From positions 1 to 64,000 of the forward strand of contig JAJFJT010000022.1 in assembly GCA_021773795.1 (NCBI GenBank): a stretch of DNA of 64,000 nucleotides. The letters are read 5' to 3'. Origin of the DNA: Gammaproteobacteria bacterium (GTDB lineage: Bacteria > Pseudomonadota > Gammaproteobacteria > HK1). Below are positions 7,299 through 16,939 of this stretch, in pieces; positions within the stretch are counted from its first letter, which is position 1, and every line of letters starts with the position of its first letter. Below the pieces are notes generated by a model. That model saw only the letters and a list, made by a program, of their open reading frames with translations. It was not told where the DNA came from and did no database searches. The translations under genes were made by a program, and so were the position numbers.

Positions 7299-8078
7299 TT
7301 AGATCATAAACCGGGTGTAGAAGCGCTCAACCACATCGATAAATTCCCCCGGCATTCTTTTCCGCACCTCGTGAACAATGGCCTCCGGGACACCGCCGTA
7401 GAAGGGCTCGGCGATGCCGCCGGCAATACAGGCCTGGGTATCGCTGTCGCCACCGAGAGAGATGGCTTTGCGCAGCGTGTCCTCAAAATCCTCCCCCTCC
7501 AGAAAGGCGATGATCGCCTCGGGAACCGAGCCCTGGCAGGACACGTCGAAGCGGTAATTCGGGCGAATTTCATCCAGGGTGCGCTTCAGATCGTAGCCAA
7601 AGCGCTGTTCCAGTTCCGTTCGGATGGTGGCCTTGTCCTCACCTTTGCGGGCAAGAAAGATTGCCAGCGCGGTGGCTTGTGCGCCCTTGATGCCTTCGGG
7701 ATGGCTATGGGTTATCGTCGCGGAGCGTCTGGCCTCCCGCAGAACGGCATCGATTGAGTCCGCAGCAAAACCGACCGGGCTGACCCGCATGGCGGAGCCG
7801 TTGCCCCAGCTGTTATAGGGTGCGGGTTCCGCACTGAACAGCCATTGGATGAAGGTGCCACCATAGCCTGCATGGGGGTATTTTCGTCCCCAGCGTTGCA
7901 AGACCACGGCATAATTCCCATCGTCCAACAGTGCTTCGGCCACTGCAATGGTCAACACACTATCGTCGGTAAAGCAGGAGGATTGGGTGTAAAGCGGAAA
8001 ATCAGTGGTTTTGATCGGTGCACCCTCATACACCGAGCCGGCGATATCTCCCGCGATGGCTCCCAGCATCTCCGACAC
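7299..8078 (-). CDS. ADP-ribosylglycohydrolase family protein, 259 aa
   Basis: Metal-binding motifs of the DraG/ARH fold are present: GAIAGDIAGSVYEG near the N-terminus, FTDDS (36-40), the GNGSAMR segment and GGDSDT (209-214), which together supply the acidic residues for two Mg2+. These enzymes remove ADP-ribose from arginine side chains or hydrolyse related ADP-ribosyl compounds in the cytoplasm. No ADP-ribosyltransferase (DraT) or nitrogenase gene is nearby, so the target is unknown. The gene follows the large GGDEF-EAL gene by 26 bases on the same strand, so they are probably one operon. A small mobile element sits at its stop codon. Confidence 0.9.
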   Translation of the reverse strand: MSEMLGAIAGDIAGSVYEGAPIKTTDFPLYTQSSCFTDDSVLTIAVAEALLDDGNYAVVLQRWGRKYPHAGYGGTFIQWLFSAEPAPYNSWGNGSAMRVSPVGFAADSIDAVLREARRSATITHSHPEGIKGAQATALAIFLARKGEDKATIRTELEQRFGYDLKRTLDEIRPNYRFDVSCQGSVPEAIIAFLEGEDFEDTLRKAISLGGDSDTQACIAGGIAEPFYGGVPEAIVHEVRKRMPGEFIDVVERFYTRFMI

Positions 8079-8104
8079 CTCCCAGCAAAAATGAATCGGC
8101 AGCT

Positions 8105-11100
8105 TTAGCGGCGATGCAATGGAGTCACGTTGCCTTTCTGTAAAACCTGTAAAAACAAGGATGCAAATTCATCTGCGGGGATCGGCCGACTGTAGAGATA
8201 GCCCTGGGCAATATCACAGCCCTCTTGCAGCAAAAAGGCGCGCTGTGCCTCCGTCTCCACACCCTCGGCTACCACGCTCAACCCAAGGCTGTGGCCAAGT
8301 GCAATGACGGCACGTGCAATGGCCTCATCATCCTTGTCCTCGGGTATATCCCGCACGAAGGACTGATCCACCTTGAGCACATCGATAGGAAGCTTTTTCA
8401 GATAACTGAGGGATGAGTAGCCGGTACCGAAATCGTCAATGGCCAGGGTGACCCCGATCTGGCGCAAACGCTCCAGGGTGGCCACCGCCCACTCAGCCTT
8501 GCCCATGATAAAACCCTCGGTAACCTCCAACTCCAACAGGCTGGCCGCACAATCGGTTTCCAACAGTACGGTTTCCAGAGTTCCCACTATATCCCCGCGC
8601 TGCAATTGCTGGCCCGAGATATTGACCGCGATGCGCCCAAAATCATGGCCCGCCTGTTGCCAAGCACGCGCTTGGGCCGCGGCAGTACGCAACACCCATT
8701 CACCAATGGGCAGTATCAGGCTGATATCTTCCGCCAATGGAATGAACCGGGCGGGTGAAACAGGGCCGTGCTCCGGGTGTTGCCAACGCAGCAAGGCCTC
8801 CAGCCCCACCAGTGTGCCGCTGGCCATATCCATCTTGGGTTGGTAATAAAGCTCCATTTGCCCTCGTTCGATGGCCAAACGCAGATCACCCGCGAGGGCC
8901 AGTCGCTCGTTGGCGCTATGGGTCAGTTCCTGGGTGTAATACTGATAATTATCACGCCCTTGATCCTTGGCTCGGTACATGGCCGCATCCGCATTACGCA
9001 TCAACGTGGCTGCATCCGATCCATCGCCGGGATACAGGCTGATACCGGTGCTGGCACTGAGATAAAGCGCGTGACCATCCAAATGAAAATTTTCCTTAAA
9101 GGCTGCATGCAATTTGTCCGCCACTGCCCCGGCATCCTCGGCGTGCGCCACTCCCTCCACCAATACCGCAAACTCATCGCCCCCGAGGCGTGCAATCATG
9201 TCTTCATTACGAAGCTGGCACTGCAAGCGTTCAGCCACCTGGCACAGCAACCGATCGCCAATACCATGACCCAGACTATCGTTAACGTTTTTGAAGCCAT
9301 CCAGATCGAGGAATAACACGGCGACTTGGCTATTCACCCGGGAAGCATGGGCCAGAGCATGGTCCAGGCTGGCATTGAATAGCAGACGGTTAGGCAGCCC
9401 GGTCAGCGCATCGTGATGGGCCAGAAACTCGACTTTCTGCTGGGATTTTTTTATCCCGGTAATGTCCGACAGGATGGCCACGTAGTGGGTCAATTCACCT
9501 TGCTCGTTGCGCACCCCCTTGATGGTTTGCCACGCCGGGAAGATCTCCCCGTTCTTGTGGCGATTTAAAATCTCTCCCTGCCATTGATCCGTCTCTTCAA
9601 GCGCGTCCCACATGGCCTGATAGAAGCCTTCGTCATGCCGGCTGGATTTCAGCAAGCGTGGACTGGCTCCCAAGGCATCCAGCTCACTAAAACCGGTGAT
9701 CTGGGTAAAGGCCTTATTGATGGCCACTATCTGCGCTGCCGCGTCGGTCACCATCACGCCTTCCAGGGCATGCTCAAACACCGCCGCCGCCAGCCGCAGG
9801 TGTTCCTCATTACGTCGGCGTACCGTGACATCCTGTAGCGTTCCCTGCATCCATACCGCCCGGCCTTTTGTGTCGAGGCCCACCTCCGCATGCTCATGCA
9901 CGATACGCTCCTCACCGTCCGGGCGAATTATCCGGTGATCAAGAGCGTAGTGGCCGCCAGATTCCAGCGCCCCATCCACCGCACGCATGACTTTGCCCCG
10001 ATCATCAGGATGCACCCGCTCCAGAAAGGCCTCGTAGCTCATCCCGAACTGCCGTGACCCCAAGCCAAAAATACGGTAGATCTCTTCAGTCCATTCCAGC
10101 CGTTTATCAGGGATACTCCAGTCCCAACTGCCGACATGGGCGATACGCTGTGCGTTTTCCAGGCGATCCCGGCTTTCTCCCAGCCGCTCCTTGGCCGCCT
10201 GTAAGCTTGCGGTATGGCCGCGCACAGAACGGAAATAGGCGGCAATCATAAAGCTGAGGCATAGGCCGATAAGAAACGGCAAGCCAAAATGCCAGCCAGA
10301 CGGCTGATAGGCATGACCCCTGCTATAGGCCCGAATCAACCACTGGTGATCTGCCACAATGATGTGCCCCTCCATCTTTTGTGGCCTATGGAGCAACGTG
10401 CCCATATGGCTTTTGTGCTCCCTCAAGGATGCGCTACGGTATTCCATATTCCCATAATGGTGAATGAAATATCCTTCGCCAGCATTCCCCCCATCCTCCA
10501 GGTGAAGCTCTAGATCACCCGCTTGCATTCCCTCCATAGCGAGGGAAATCAGGGCTCCCATATCAAAGACGCCAGCGACGATGCCATCCACGTGTTGGCG
10601 CGAATCGTCCAGTCTGTGATCCACCAGATCTTTACCGTAGACCGGCTGTGCCACCAGGAAAAAAACCTCGCTCCCATCACTGTCAGGCGTGAACGGAAAG
10701 CTTGCAGCCTGCACATCGTTAGCAACAGCGTGCTGCAACACACCACGAAAGCGTGCATCCGCCCAGAGGTCATAGTCGTAAAGAGGAGGGAAAGGTGATG
10801 AAGACAGGGATACGGCATATTCCACCGGAAAATTTCCGTCACGCTTGGGAATCCACAGTAACTCTTGAATGCTGCGATCAAACCAGAGATTACGCTGGAT
10901 AAAGGTGCGGAACTCTCCGGCGTTAACCTGCTGCGAGGCATAGAACAGCGCAACCAGTGACTGCACCGCCTGCAAGCGTGTATCCACCGACTTTTGCACC
11001 AGGGCAATGCGCTCCTGGGCGATTTGGTTAAAACGCGCCGTCTCCCTGGCCGCTTCTGAACCATACAGCCAAGCGGCAACCAGCCACGCCACACCGATGC

Positions 11101-11161
11101 CGACGAGTAGAATAATCACCAGGCGCATCGAGCCTGGCTGTCCGTACCCTTTAGTCACCAT
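8105..11161 (-). CDS. CHASE-PAS-PAS-GGDEF-EAL sensor protein, 1018 aa
   Basis: A membrane-anchored cyclic-di-GMP enzyme. A first helix at about residues 11-30 is followed by a periplasmic CHASE domain (about 70-265), a second helix near 293-311 and two PAS domains (about 335-445 and 455-570). Then come a GGDEF domain with an intact LGGDEF motif (about 580-735) and an EAL domain (about 755-1000) with EALLRWQHP and DDFGTGYSSLSYL. Both catalytic motifs look intact, so it could make (diguanylate cyclase) or break down (phosphodiesterase) c-di-GMP; which dominates cannot be told. CHASE binds small ligands outside the cytoplasm. It is co-oriented with, and 26 bases from, the ADP-ribosylglycohydrolase gene. 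Confidence 0.92.
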   Translation of the reverse strand: MVTKGYGQPGSMRLVIILLVGIGVAWLVAAWLYGSEAARETARFNQIAQERIALVQKSVDTRLQAVQSLVALFYASQQVNAGEFRTFIQRNLWFDRSIQELLWIPKRDGNFPVEYAVSLSSSPFPPLYDYDLWADARFRGVLQHAVANDVQAASFPFTPDSDGSEVFFLVAQPVYGKDLVDHRLDDSRQHVDGIVAGVFDMGALISLAMEGMQAGDLELHLEDGGNAGEGYFIHHYGNMEYRSASLREHKSHMGTLLHRPQKMEGHIIVADHQWLIRAYSRGHAYQPSGWHFGLPFLIGLCLSFMIAAYFRSVRGHTASLQAAKERLGESRDRLENAQRIAHVGSWDWSIPDKRLEWTEEIYRIFGLGSRQFGMSYEAFLERVHPDDRGKVMRAVDGALESGGHYALDHRIIRPDGEERIVHEHAEVGLDTKGRAVWMQGTLQDVTVRRRNEEHLRLAAAVFEHALEGVMVTDAAAQIVAINKAFTQITGFSELDALGASPRLLKSSRHDEGFYQAMWDALEETDQWQGEILNRHKNGEIFPAWQTIKGVRNEQGELTHYVAILSDITGIKKSQQKVEFLAHHDALTGLPNRLLFNASLDHALAHASRVNSQVAVLFLDLDGFKNVNDSLGHGIGDRLLCQVAERLQCQLRNEDMIARLGGDEFAVLVEGVAHAEDAGAVADKLHAAFKENFHLDGHALYLSASTGISLYPGDGSDAATLMRNADAAMYRAKDQGRDNYQYYTQELTHSANERLALAGDLRLAIERGQMELYYQPKMDMASGTLVGLEALLRWQHPEHGPVSPARFIPLAEDISLILPIGEWVLRTAAAQARAWQQAGHDFGRIAVNISGQQLQRGDIVGTLETVLLETDCAASLLELEVTEGFIMGKAEWAVATLERLRQIGVTLAIDDFGTGYSSLSYLKKLPIDVLKVDQSFVRDIPEDKDDEAIARAVIALGHSLGLSVVAEGVETEAQRAFLLQEGCDIAQGYLYSRPIPADEFASLFLQVLQKGNVTPLHRR

Positions 11162-11352
11162 ATCTATATCCCGTGAGCATACTGCCCATATCGCGAAGCC
11201 GAGAGAAATATCTTCAAGGCTAGCGGCACGGCCAAGCCTAAACTTTAGAGAGGACGGGTAAGCGACTGGAATAATTTAATAAAACGCCCCAGCATTTTGT
11301 CCTGTGGGCTGCCGCTGTGGCGTTCCAAATTGCAGATTTACCACTTTTTGTT

Positions 11353-11429
11353 TGGCGCGCCCGACAGGATTCGAACCTGTGACCCTTGGCTTCGGAGGCC
11401 AATACTCTATCCAGCTGAGCTACGGGCGC
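11353..11429 (-). tRNA. tRNA-Arg (anticodon CCG)
   Basis: The minus strand folds into a complete cloverleaf. The acceptor is GCGCCCG pairing with CGGGCGC, the D arm has AGCTCAGCTGGATAGAGT, and the anticodon stem TTGGC/GCCAA encloses the loop CTCCGAA. The T arm is ACAGGTTCGAATCCTGT. The CCA end is encoded (11353-11355). The anticodon CCG reads CGG arginine codons. No integrase or duplicated tRNA end lies nearby. Confidence 0.96.
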
Positions 11430-11549
11430 TGAAAAATCGGGTGGCCAAGGATACCGATTCACCGTTGGGAAATCCATGCACCAGTGTCCACCGCGTCTCA
11501 TTGCCAGTATACTTACCCCTGCCAAAATCAAACCATGAAAGGACATACC

Positions 11550-12026
11550 GTGAGCCAAGGGGACGACACCGTAATTCGCAATCTTGTACTGGTCATAGCC
11601 GCACTGGTGATCTTCATGCTATTCGCCATTGTTCTGGCCCAGTTTCTTCATTCAAAAGTTGAGCCCGCACAAGCCAGTGCTGCCGTTGAGCAGCGCATCA
11701 GCGCAGTTGGTAAGGTCAATATGAAAGGCGCAGCAAGCTCGGCCAAGGCCGCTGCATCGACTGGCACCGCCGCAACCGATGGCGCCACGGTCTATCAGAC
11801 CGCCTGCTTTGCCTGTCATGGTACCGGGGCCGCCGGGGCACCCAAACCGGGTGACAAGGCAGCTTGGACGGAGCGGGTGAAGCAAGGGCTCGACACCCTG
11901 GTTGCCAGTGCCGTAAATGGCAAGAATGCCATGCCCCCGAAGGGTGGCAATATGAGCCTCAGCGAAGACGCCATCCGCGCCGCCGTCAATCACATGCTCA
12001 GCGAGACCGGCCTTTCTGCTAATTAA
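11550..12026 (+). CDS. membrane-anchored cytochrome c5-like protein, 158 aa
   Basis: An N-terminal helix (about residues 11-33) acts as a signal anchor. An Ala/Ser-rich linker follows, then a single class-I cytochrome c domain with the heme site Cys86-x-x-Cys89-His90 and a methionine in AMPPKGG as the likely sixth ligand. This matches the cytochrome c5 family. It should face the periplasm and carry one electron. I choose the GTG at 11550 because AAAGGA sits six bases upstream; an ATG at 11535 would add five residues, and longer in-frame starts overlap the promoter. It stands alone between tRNA-Arg and the convergent uvrD. Confidence 0.87.
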   Translation: MSQGDDTVIRNLVLVIAALVIFMLFAIVLAQFLHSKVEPAQASAAVEQRISAVGKVNMKGAASSAKAAASTGTAATDGATVYQTACFACHGTGAAGAPKPGDKAAWTERVKQGLDTLVASAVNGKNAMPPKGGNMSLSEDAIRAAVNHMLSETGLSAN

Positions 12027-12087
12027 AGGCCCGCTTCAAAAAAACTTTGACCTTCAGCTACGCCGCCTGTTGAACCTATCGATTGTT

Positions 12088-14274
12088 TTAAACCACCTGC
12101 AGACCTGCCAGCGCGGCAATTAGCCATTTGCTGCCGGCGCGGGAGAAATTCACCTGCACCCGAGCCTGCGCGCCACTACCTTCGCAACGCAACACCACGC
12201 CATCACCAAACTTGGGGTGGCTCACCTGCGCCCCCAAGGCAAAGGGGGCCGTATCGTCAACGATACGTTGTCGCCGTGGCCGAGCGCGCGGCGCCGCACT
12301 TGCGGCATAGGCCGCAGCCGGGCGTGATACTCGGCCCTGCATGCGTACTTCCTCCACTACCTCAGCAGGCAACTCGCCGAGAAAGCGCGAGGGTGAGGCC
12401 ATATACTCCTTGCCGTGCAAGCGGCGACTCTCGGCGTGGCTAATGATTAAGCGCTTGCGAGCACGGGTGATGCCCACGTAACAAAGCCGGCGCTCTTCCT
12501 CCAATTGGCCTGGATTCTCCACGCTGCGCTGGTGGGGAAATAAACCATCCTCCAAGCCACAGAGAAAGACCAGCGGAAACTCCAGACCCTTAGCGGCATG
12601 CAAGGTCATGAGATGGGTGCATTCCTCGTTGCCATCTGCACGTGCTTCCCCCGCCTCCAACGCGGCGTGGGCAAGAAAATTCGTCAATACGCTGCCCGCC
12701 TCATCTTCGGAAGGTACAAACTGGCGGGCAGCCGTAACCAACTCTGCCAGGTTCTCCACTCGCATCTCGGCCTTTTCGCCCCGCTCTTTGCCGTAGTGAC
12801 GAGCCAAGCCACCAACATCAATGGCCGCATCCACCTGTTCGTGTAGCGACAAGCTCTCAGTGCTTGCCGCCAGCTCATCGATCAGTTGTAAAAAGGCGGC
12901 GACGGCACTGGCTGCGCGGGCCGCCAGCCCCTGCTCGGAAAGCAACGCCCGAGTCGCCTGCCACAAGGGGAGATTACGCGCCCGAGCTACCTCTCGCAGG
13001 GATTCCACGGTACGCAAACCAATGCCCCGGGGCGGCATATTGACCACCCGCTCGAAGGCCGCATCATCATCACGGTTAGCCAGCAGGCGCAGATAACCCA
13101 GCGCATCGCGGATCTCAGCGCGCTCATAAAAACGCATGCCACCATGGACCTGGTAGGGAATGGATGCGGCGATCAGCGCCTCTTCAAAAACCCGCGACTG
13201 CGCGCTGACCCGGTAGAGCAGGGCGCTACCTTCCAGGCTATTCCCCTCGGCACGCCACTGACGGATGCGATCGATAACAAAACGCGCCTCCTCGAGGTCA
13301 TTAAAGGCGGTATAGATATAAACCGGCTCACCGGCATCATCGCTGGTCCATAGTTTTTTGCCGAGACGCCCCTGATTGTTGGCGATCAGCGCATTGGCGG
13401 CGGCCAGGATATTGCCCGTGGAACGATAATTACGTTCCAGCCGATAGGTATGAACCGGCGCATAGTCCCGTGGAAACTGCTGAATGTTTTCTATTTTTGC
13501 ACCGCGCCAGCCATAGATAGACTGATCGTCATCACCCACACAAAAGAGCTTGCCGGTACTGCCAGCCAGCAGCCGCATCCAGGCATACTGGATGGCATTG
13601 GTATCCTGAAACTCATCCACCAGAATGTGCTGGAAGCGTTCCTGATAGTGCTTACGCAGGGCTTCCTGATCACGAAACATCTCGTGCACCCGCAGCAATA
13701 ACTCGGCAAAATCCACCAGCCCGCCGCGCTCACAGGCCGCCTCATAGGCACGGTAGATCTTCAGCATGGTCTCCATCCAGCGGTCACTACCACCCTCAAG
13801 ATGGCGTGCCCGCAGTCCCTCATCCTTGCGGCTATTGATGAAGCCCTGCACCTGTCGGGGCGGCCATTTGGCCTCATCCAGGGCAAAGCTGCGCATGATG
13901 CGGCGCAGCATGCGTAATTGATCATCGCTGTCGAGGATCTGAAAGCCCTCGGGCAATCCCGCCTCACGCCAATGGCTACGTAGCAGGCGGTGAGAGAGGC
14001 CATGAAAGGTGCCCACCCACATGCCGCCGATGGGGCGACCCAGCATGGCCTCGATGCGCCCACGCATCTCCGCCGCTGCCTTGTTGGTAAAGGTCACGGA
14101 AAAAATCCCCATGGGACTGGTCGCACCCGTATCAAGCAACCAGGCAATACGATGCACCAGCACCCGGGTCTTGCCACTGCCGGCACCGGCCAGCACCAGC
14201 GCATGCTCCGCGGGAGCACTCACCGCCTGGCATTGTTCATCGTTGAGGAAATCGAGTATCGGGTTATTATTCAT
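12088..14274 (-). CDS. uvrD: DNA helicase II (UvrD)
   Basis: At 728 residues it is close to E. coli UvrD (720). All SF1A helicase motifs are visible: the Walker A loop LAGAGSGKT near residue 30, the Walker B-like VDEFQDTN, GDDDQSIYGWRGA, LERNYRS, the motif-V segment LMTLHAAKGLEF and VGITRARK. The C-terminal tail ends in a Tudor-like region (HPKFGDGVVLRCEG). The enzyme unwinds DNA 3' to 5' in nucleotide excision and mismatch repair and removes RecA from DNA. It converges with the cytochrome gene 61 bases away and diverges from pmbA (gap 93 bases). Confidence 0.96.
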   Translation of the reverse strand: MNNNPILDFLNDEQCQAVSAPAEHALVLAGAGSGKTRVLVHRIAWLLDTGATSPMGIFSVTFTNKAAAEMRGRIEAMLGRPIGGMWVGTFHGLSHRLLRSHWREAGLPEGFQILDSDDQLRMLRRIMRSFALDEAKWPPRQVQGFINSRKDEGLRARHLEGGSDRWMETMLKIYRAYEAACERGGLVDFAELLLRVHEMFRDQEALRKHYQERFQHILVDEFQDTNAIQYAWMRLLAGSTGKLFCVGDDDQSIYGWRGAKIENIQQFPRDYAPVHTYRLERNYRSTGNILAAANALIANNQGRLGKKLWTSDDAGEPVYIYTAFNDLEEARFVIDRIRQWRAEGNSLEGSALLYRVSAQSRVFEEALIAASIPYQVHGGMRFYERAEIRDALGYLRLLANRDDDAAFERVVNMPPRGIGLRTVESLREVARARNLPLWQATRALLSEQGLAARAASAVAAFLQLIDELAASTESLSLHEQVDAAIDVGGLARHYGKERGEKAEMRVENLAELVTAARQFVPSEDEAGSVLTNFLAHAALEAGEARADGNEECTHLMTLHAAKGLEFPLVFLCGLEDGLFPHQRSVENPGQLEEERRLCYVGITRARKRLIISHAESRRLHGKEYMASPSRFLGELPAEVVEEVRMQGRVSRPAAAYAASAAPRARPRRQRIVDDTAPFALGAQVSHPKFGDGVVLRCEGSGAQARVQVNFSRAGSKWLIAALAGLQVV

Positions 14275-14367
14275 CTTTGGATCATACCGGATCCATGTGC
14301 CGCAATGCTCCCGGACGGGCTGTCTTCAGGTTAAAATTCCCGGCTCTTCAACGTCAACGGAATCCCT

Positions 14368-15705
14368 ATGCAAAGTCCCGAGCAAGCGACCCAGGCCCGA
14401 TTGAATCAGCTATTGGACCTAGTCCTGAGCGATGCCACCAGCCACGGTGCTGATGCCGCTGAGGCGGCAGTCCACGAAAGTGCCGGCCTGTCGGTCAGCG
14501 CCCGCATGGGTGCCCTGGAAACCATCGAGCACACCCGCGACAAAAGCCTCGGCCTGACGGTCTATTTCAATCACTGCAAGGGCTCTGCCAGCACCACGGA
14601 CTTTAGCGAAAAGGCGCTACGCGAGACCGTGGCAGCGGCCTGCTCCATGGCCCGCTACACCACCGAAGACCCCTGTGCCGGGTTAGCCGATGCCGAACGC
14701 ATGGCCACGGAGATCCTCGATCTCGACCTCTACCATCCGTGGAATCTGGAGGCGGAGGCGGCCACGCAAATTGCACTCGAAACTGAGGATGCCGCGCGCA
14801 AGGCTGATAGCCGCATCAGTAACTCCGAGGGTGCCACCGTGGCCCGCCACGACGGCTGTAATTTCTATGGCAACAGCCACGGCTTTCGTGGTGGCTGGCA
14901 CGGCAGCCGTCAAAGTATCTCGGTAGCGGTCATCGCCGAGGACGACGACGGCATGCAGCGGGACGGCTGGTACAGCACCGCCCGCGCCGCAGATGCACTG
15001 GAAAGCCCTACGGATATTGGTGCTAAAGCGGCAGACCAGGCACTGGCGCGATTGGGCTCACGCAAACTCGACACCTGCTCGGTACCGGTACTCTACGCGG
15101 CGGATGTGGCCACCGGATTGTTTCGCCACTTCATCCAGGCGATCAGTGGTGCCAGCCAGTACCGCAAGGCCAGCTTCCTGCTTGATCAGCTTGACCAAGC
15201 CGTTTTCCCCACCGGCTTTCGGATCCACGAACAACCCCATATACCGCGCGGCCTGGGCAGTGCGCCCTTTGACAGCGAAGGGGTTAGTACACCGGTGCGG
15301 GATGTGGTGAATGACGGCATCCTTCGCGGCTATGTGTTGGACAGCTACGCAGCCCGCAAGCTCCATAAGGAGACCACTGGCAATGCGGGCGGGGTGCACA
15401 ACCTTACGGTGGAGGCGGGCAGTTACGACCGCTCCGGATTGCTAGGTGAAATGGGCACCGGATTATTGGTAACGGAGCTAATGGGGATGGGGGTGAACAC
15501 CGTTACCGGCGATTATTCCCGCGGTGCCAGCGGCTACTGGGTGGAAAATGGCGAGCTCTGCTATCCAGTGCAGGAAATCACCATCGCCGGCAAACTCCAG
15601 GATATGTTCATGGGAATTCGTGAAGTCGGCACCGATACCGAGCTGCGCGGCAATATACGCACCGGCTCGGTGCTGATTGACCGCATGACCGTTGCCGGCG
15701 GCTAA
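14368..15705 (+). CDS. pmbA: metalloprotease-complex subunit PmbA/TldE
   Basis: This 445-aa protein belongs to the TldD/PmbA family: GLSVSARMGALETIEHTRDK near the start, SNSEGATVARHDGCNFYG in the middle, and the C-terminal GVNTVTGDYSRGASGYWVENGE block. PmbA (TldE) pairs with TldD to form a heterodimeric protease that matures peptide toxins such as microcins and removes unfolded peptides; TldD carries the zinc site. tldD is not in this window. The gene is divergent from uvrD and its last bases overlap the end of the convergent TSUP gene by four bases (15702-15705). Confidence 0.94.
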   Translation: MQSPEQATQARLNQLLDLVLSDATSHGADAAEAAVHESAGLSVSARMGALETIEHTRDKSLGLTVYFNHCKGSASTTDFSEKALRETVAAACSMARYTTEDPCAGLADAERMATEILDLDLYHPWNLEAEAATQIALETEDAARKADSRISNSEGATVARHDGCNFYGNSHGFRGGWHGSRQSISVAVIAEDDDGMQRDGWYSTARAADALESPTDIGAKAADQALARLGSRKLDTCSVPVLYAADVATGLFRHFIQAISGASQYRKASFLLDQLDQAVFPTGFRIHEQPHIPRGLGSAPFDSEGVSTPVRDVVNDGILRGYVLDSYAARKLHKETTGNAGGVHNLTVEAGSYDRSGLLGEMGTGLLVTELMGMGVNTVTGDYSRGASGYWVENGELCYPVQEITIAGKLQDMFMGIREVGTDTELRGNIRTGSVLIDRMTVAGG

Positions 15706-16481
15706 AGGATGCTGAACCCAACGATCAACAGGATGATGCCCAGCAGGGTCCGCATCACTTGTTCTGGCAGGTAGCGACCAACACGACTCCCCAGCATGAT
15801 TCCCGGCAAGGAACCCAGCAGCAATAAGCCAAGTAGTTGAAAATCAACGCTGCCCAACTGCCAGTGCCCAAGGCCCGCCAGGGCAGTCAGCGGTACCGCA
15901 TGAGCTAGATCAATGGCCACCACGCGGCGCATGGGCAAGCGTGGATAAAGGGTGACCAGTATGGCGGCCCCCAAGGCACCCGCACCCACGGAAGACAGGG
16001 TAACCAAGGCACCGAGGAGCAGTCCCGCCAGCACAGTCAACGGGCCGGTCCAGCGCTCGCGCCAGGCAATGGCGGCGGCAACAAAGTCGGATTTCTTCCC
16101 CAGCCCGTGCAAGTGCCCACTCGCCAACAACACCACCCCCGTGAGTAACAGGCTAAAGCTGAGAGTGCGGGTGATCAGCAATTGGTAATCGAAACCCAGG
16201 GACTCCAGGCGAGCCAGCAGGCCAATGGTCAGTGCCGTGGCTGGCAGGCTACCAAGCGCCAGTAAGGCCACCACCCGCCAACGGATCAGGCATTCACGCT
16301 GGTAGGCAAAGATGCCGCCGGATTTGGTGATAGCGGCAAATAGCAGATCGGTACCCACCGCCACCGCCGGCGCGATACCGACAAATAGCAGAAAGGGGGT
16401 CATCAGCGAACCGCCGCCAACCCCGCTCATGCCCACCAGTAGGCCGACCAGAAAACCTGCAATGCTAAAACTGAAATCCAT
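15702..16481 (-). CDS. TSUP (TauE/SafE) family permease, 259 aa
   Basis: About eight membrane helices span the whole protein, with the two family signatures: GMSGVGGGSLMTPFLL near the N-terminus and LSSVGAGALGAAIL in the middle. The TSUP family moves small anions, in known cases sulfite, sulfonates or other sulfur compounds. Its position beside the cysH/cysI operon makes sulfite or sulfate handling a reasonable guess, not a finding. It is on the same strand as cysI-cysH but 123 bases from the CxxC gene, so it may be a separate transcript or the end of that operon. Its stop overlaps pmbA. Confidence 0.88.
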   Translation of the reverse strand: MDFSFSIAGFLVGLLVGMSGVGGGSLMTPFLLFVGIAPAVAVGTDLLFAAITKSGGIFAYQRECLIRWRVVALLALGSLPATALTIGLLARLESLGFDYQLLITRTLSFSLLLTGVVLLASGHLHGLGKKSDFVAAAIAWRERWTGPLTVLAGLLLGALVTLSSVGAGALGAAILVTLYPRLPMRRVVAIDLAHAVPLTALAGLGHWQLGSVDFQLLGLLLLGSLPGIMLGSRVGRYLPEQVMRTLLGIILLIVGFSIL

Positions 16482-16603
16482 CGTGCCGGGGGGCTAAGTA
16501 GCACCTGTTTGGAAAGGACTTGCCACTATAGCGGAGACAAGATGTATCGGGGAAGAAGAGATGTATGTACCCACGGATGAAACACCGTGGGCAGGGGAAT
16601 TAC

Positions 16604-16939
16604 CTACAGGAAATCGAGGTCCGAATTCTGTTCCAGAATCTCCTGTGCCTCGGCCTGCTCATTGGTACGCACACGCAGGACTTCTTTTAGAAATTTGAGG
16701 TAGACAGTATAGACTCGGGTACCGCCATCGGCGTCGCTAACCAAGAAAAAAGGCGCCCGTTCCACCTCGAATTTCGCCGCCAGTTGCATCCCTTCGCTCT
16801 CCGGATTGCGCTCATCGGCTACCACGATACGGTCGATGGCCTCCATATAGCCATCGCGCTCAAGACGCTCAAGCACGTCGGCACATTTACGGCAGGGCGA
16901 ACCATCCAGCTTGATCTTTTTTACCAGAGTGATGCTCAT
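16604..16939 (-). CDS. CxxC thioredoxin/glutaredoxin-like protein coupled to cysH, 111 aa
   Basis: The first strand is followed by a redox pair, Cys16-Arg-Lys-Cys19. RAPFFLV (about residues 60-66) matches the cis-proline strand of the thioredoxin fold, and the tail is acidic (EQNSDLDFL). The ATG at 16939 overlaps the cysH stop as ATGA, so the two are translationally coupled; a longer frame upstream is only the shadow of cysH. APS/PAPS reductases are re-reduced by thioredoxin or glutaredoxin, so a dedicated electron donor for CysH is the natural inference. I do not know a gene name for it. Confidence 0.8.
   Translation of the reverse strand: MSITLVKKIKLDGSPCRKCADVLERLERDGYMEAIDRIVVADERNPESEGMQLAAKFEVERAPFFLVSDADGGTRVYTVYLKFLKEVLRVRTNEQAEAQEILEQNSDLDFL

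Noticed and set aside
11353-11429. tRNA-Arg as an integration site for a genomic island
   Set aside because: No integrase, no repeat of the tRNA 3' end in the flanking DNA, and the neighbours are core genes.
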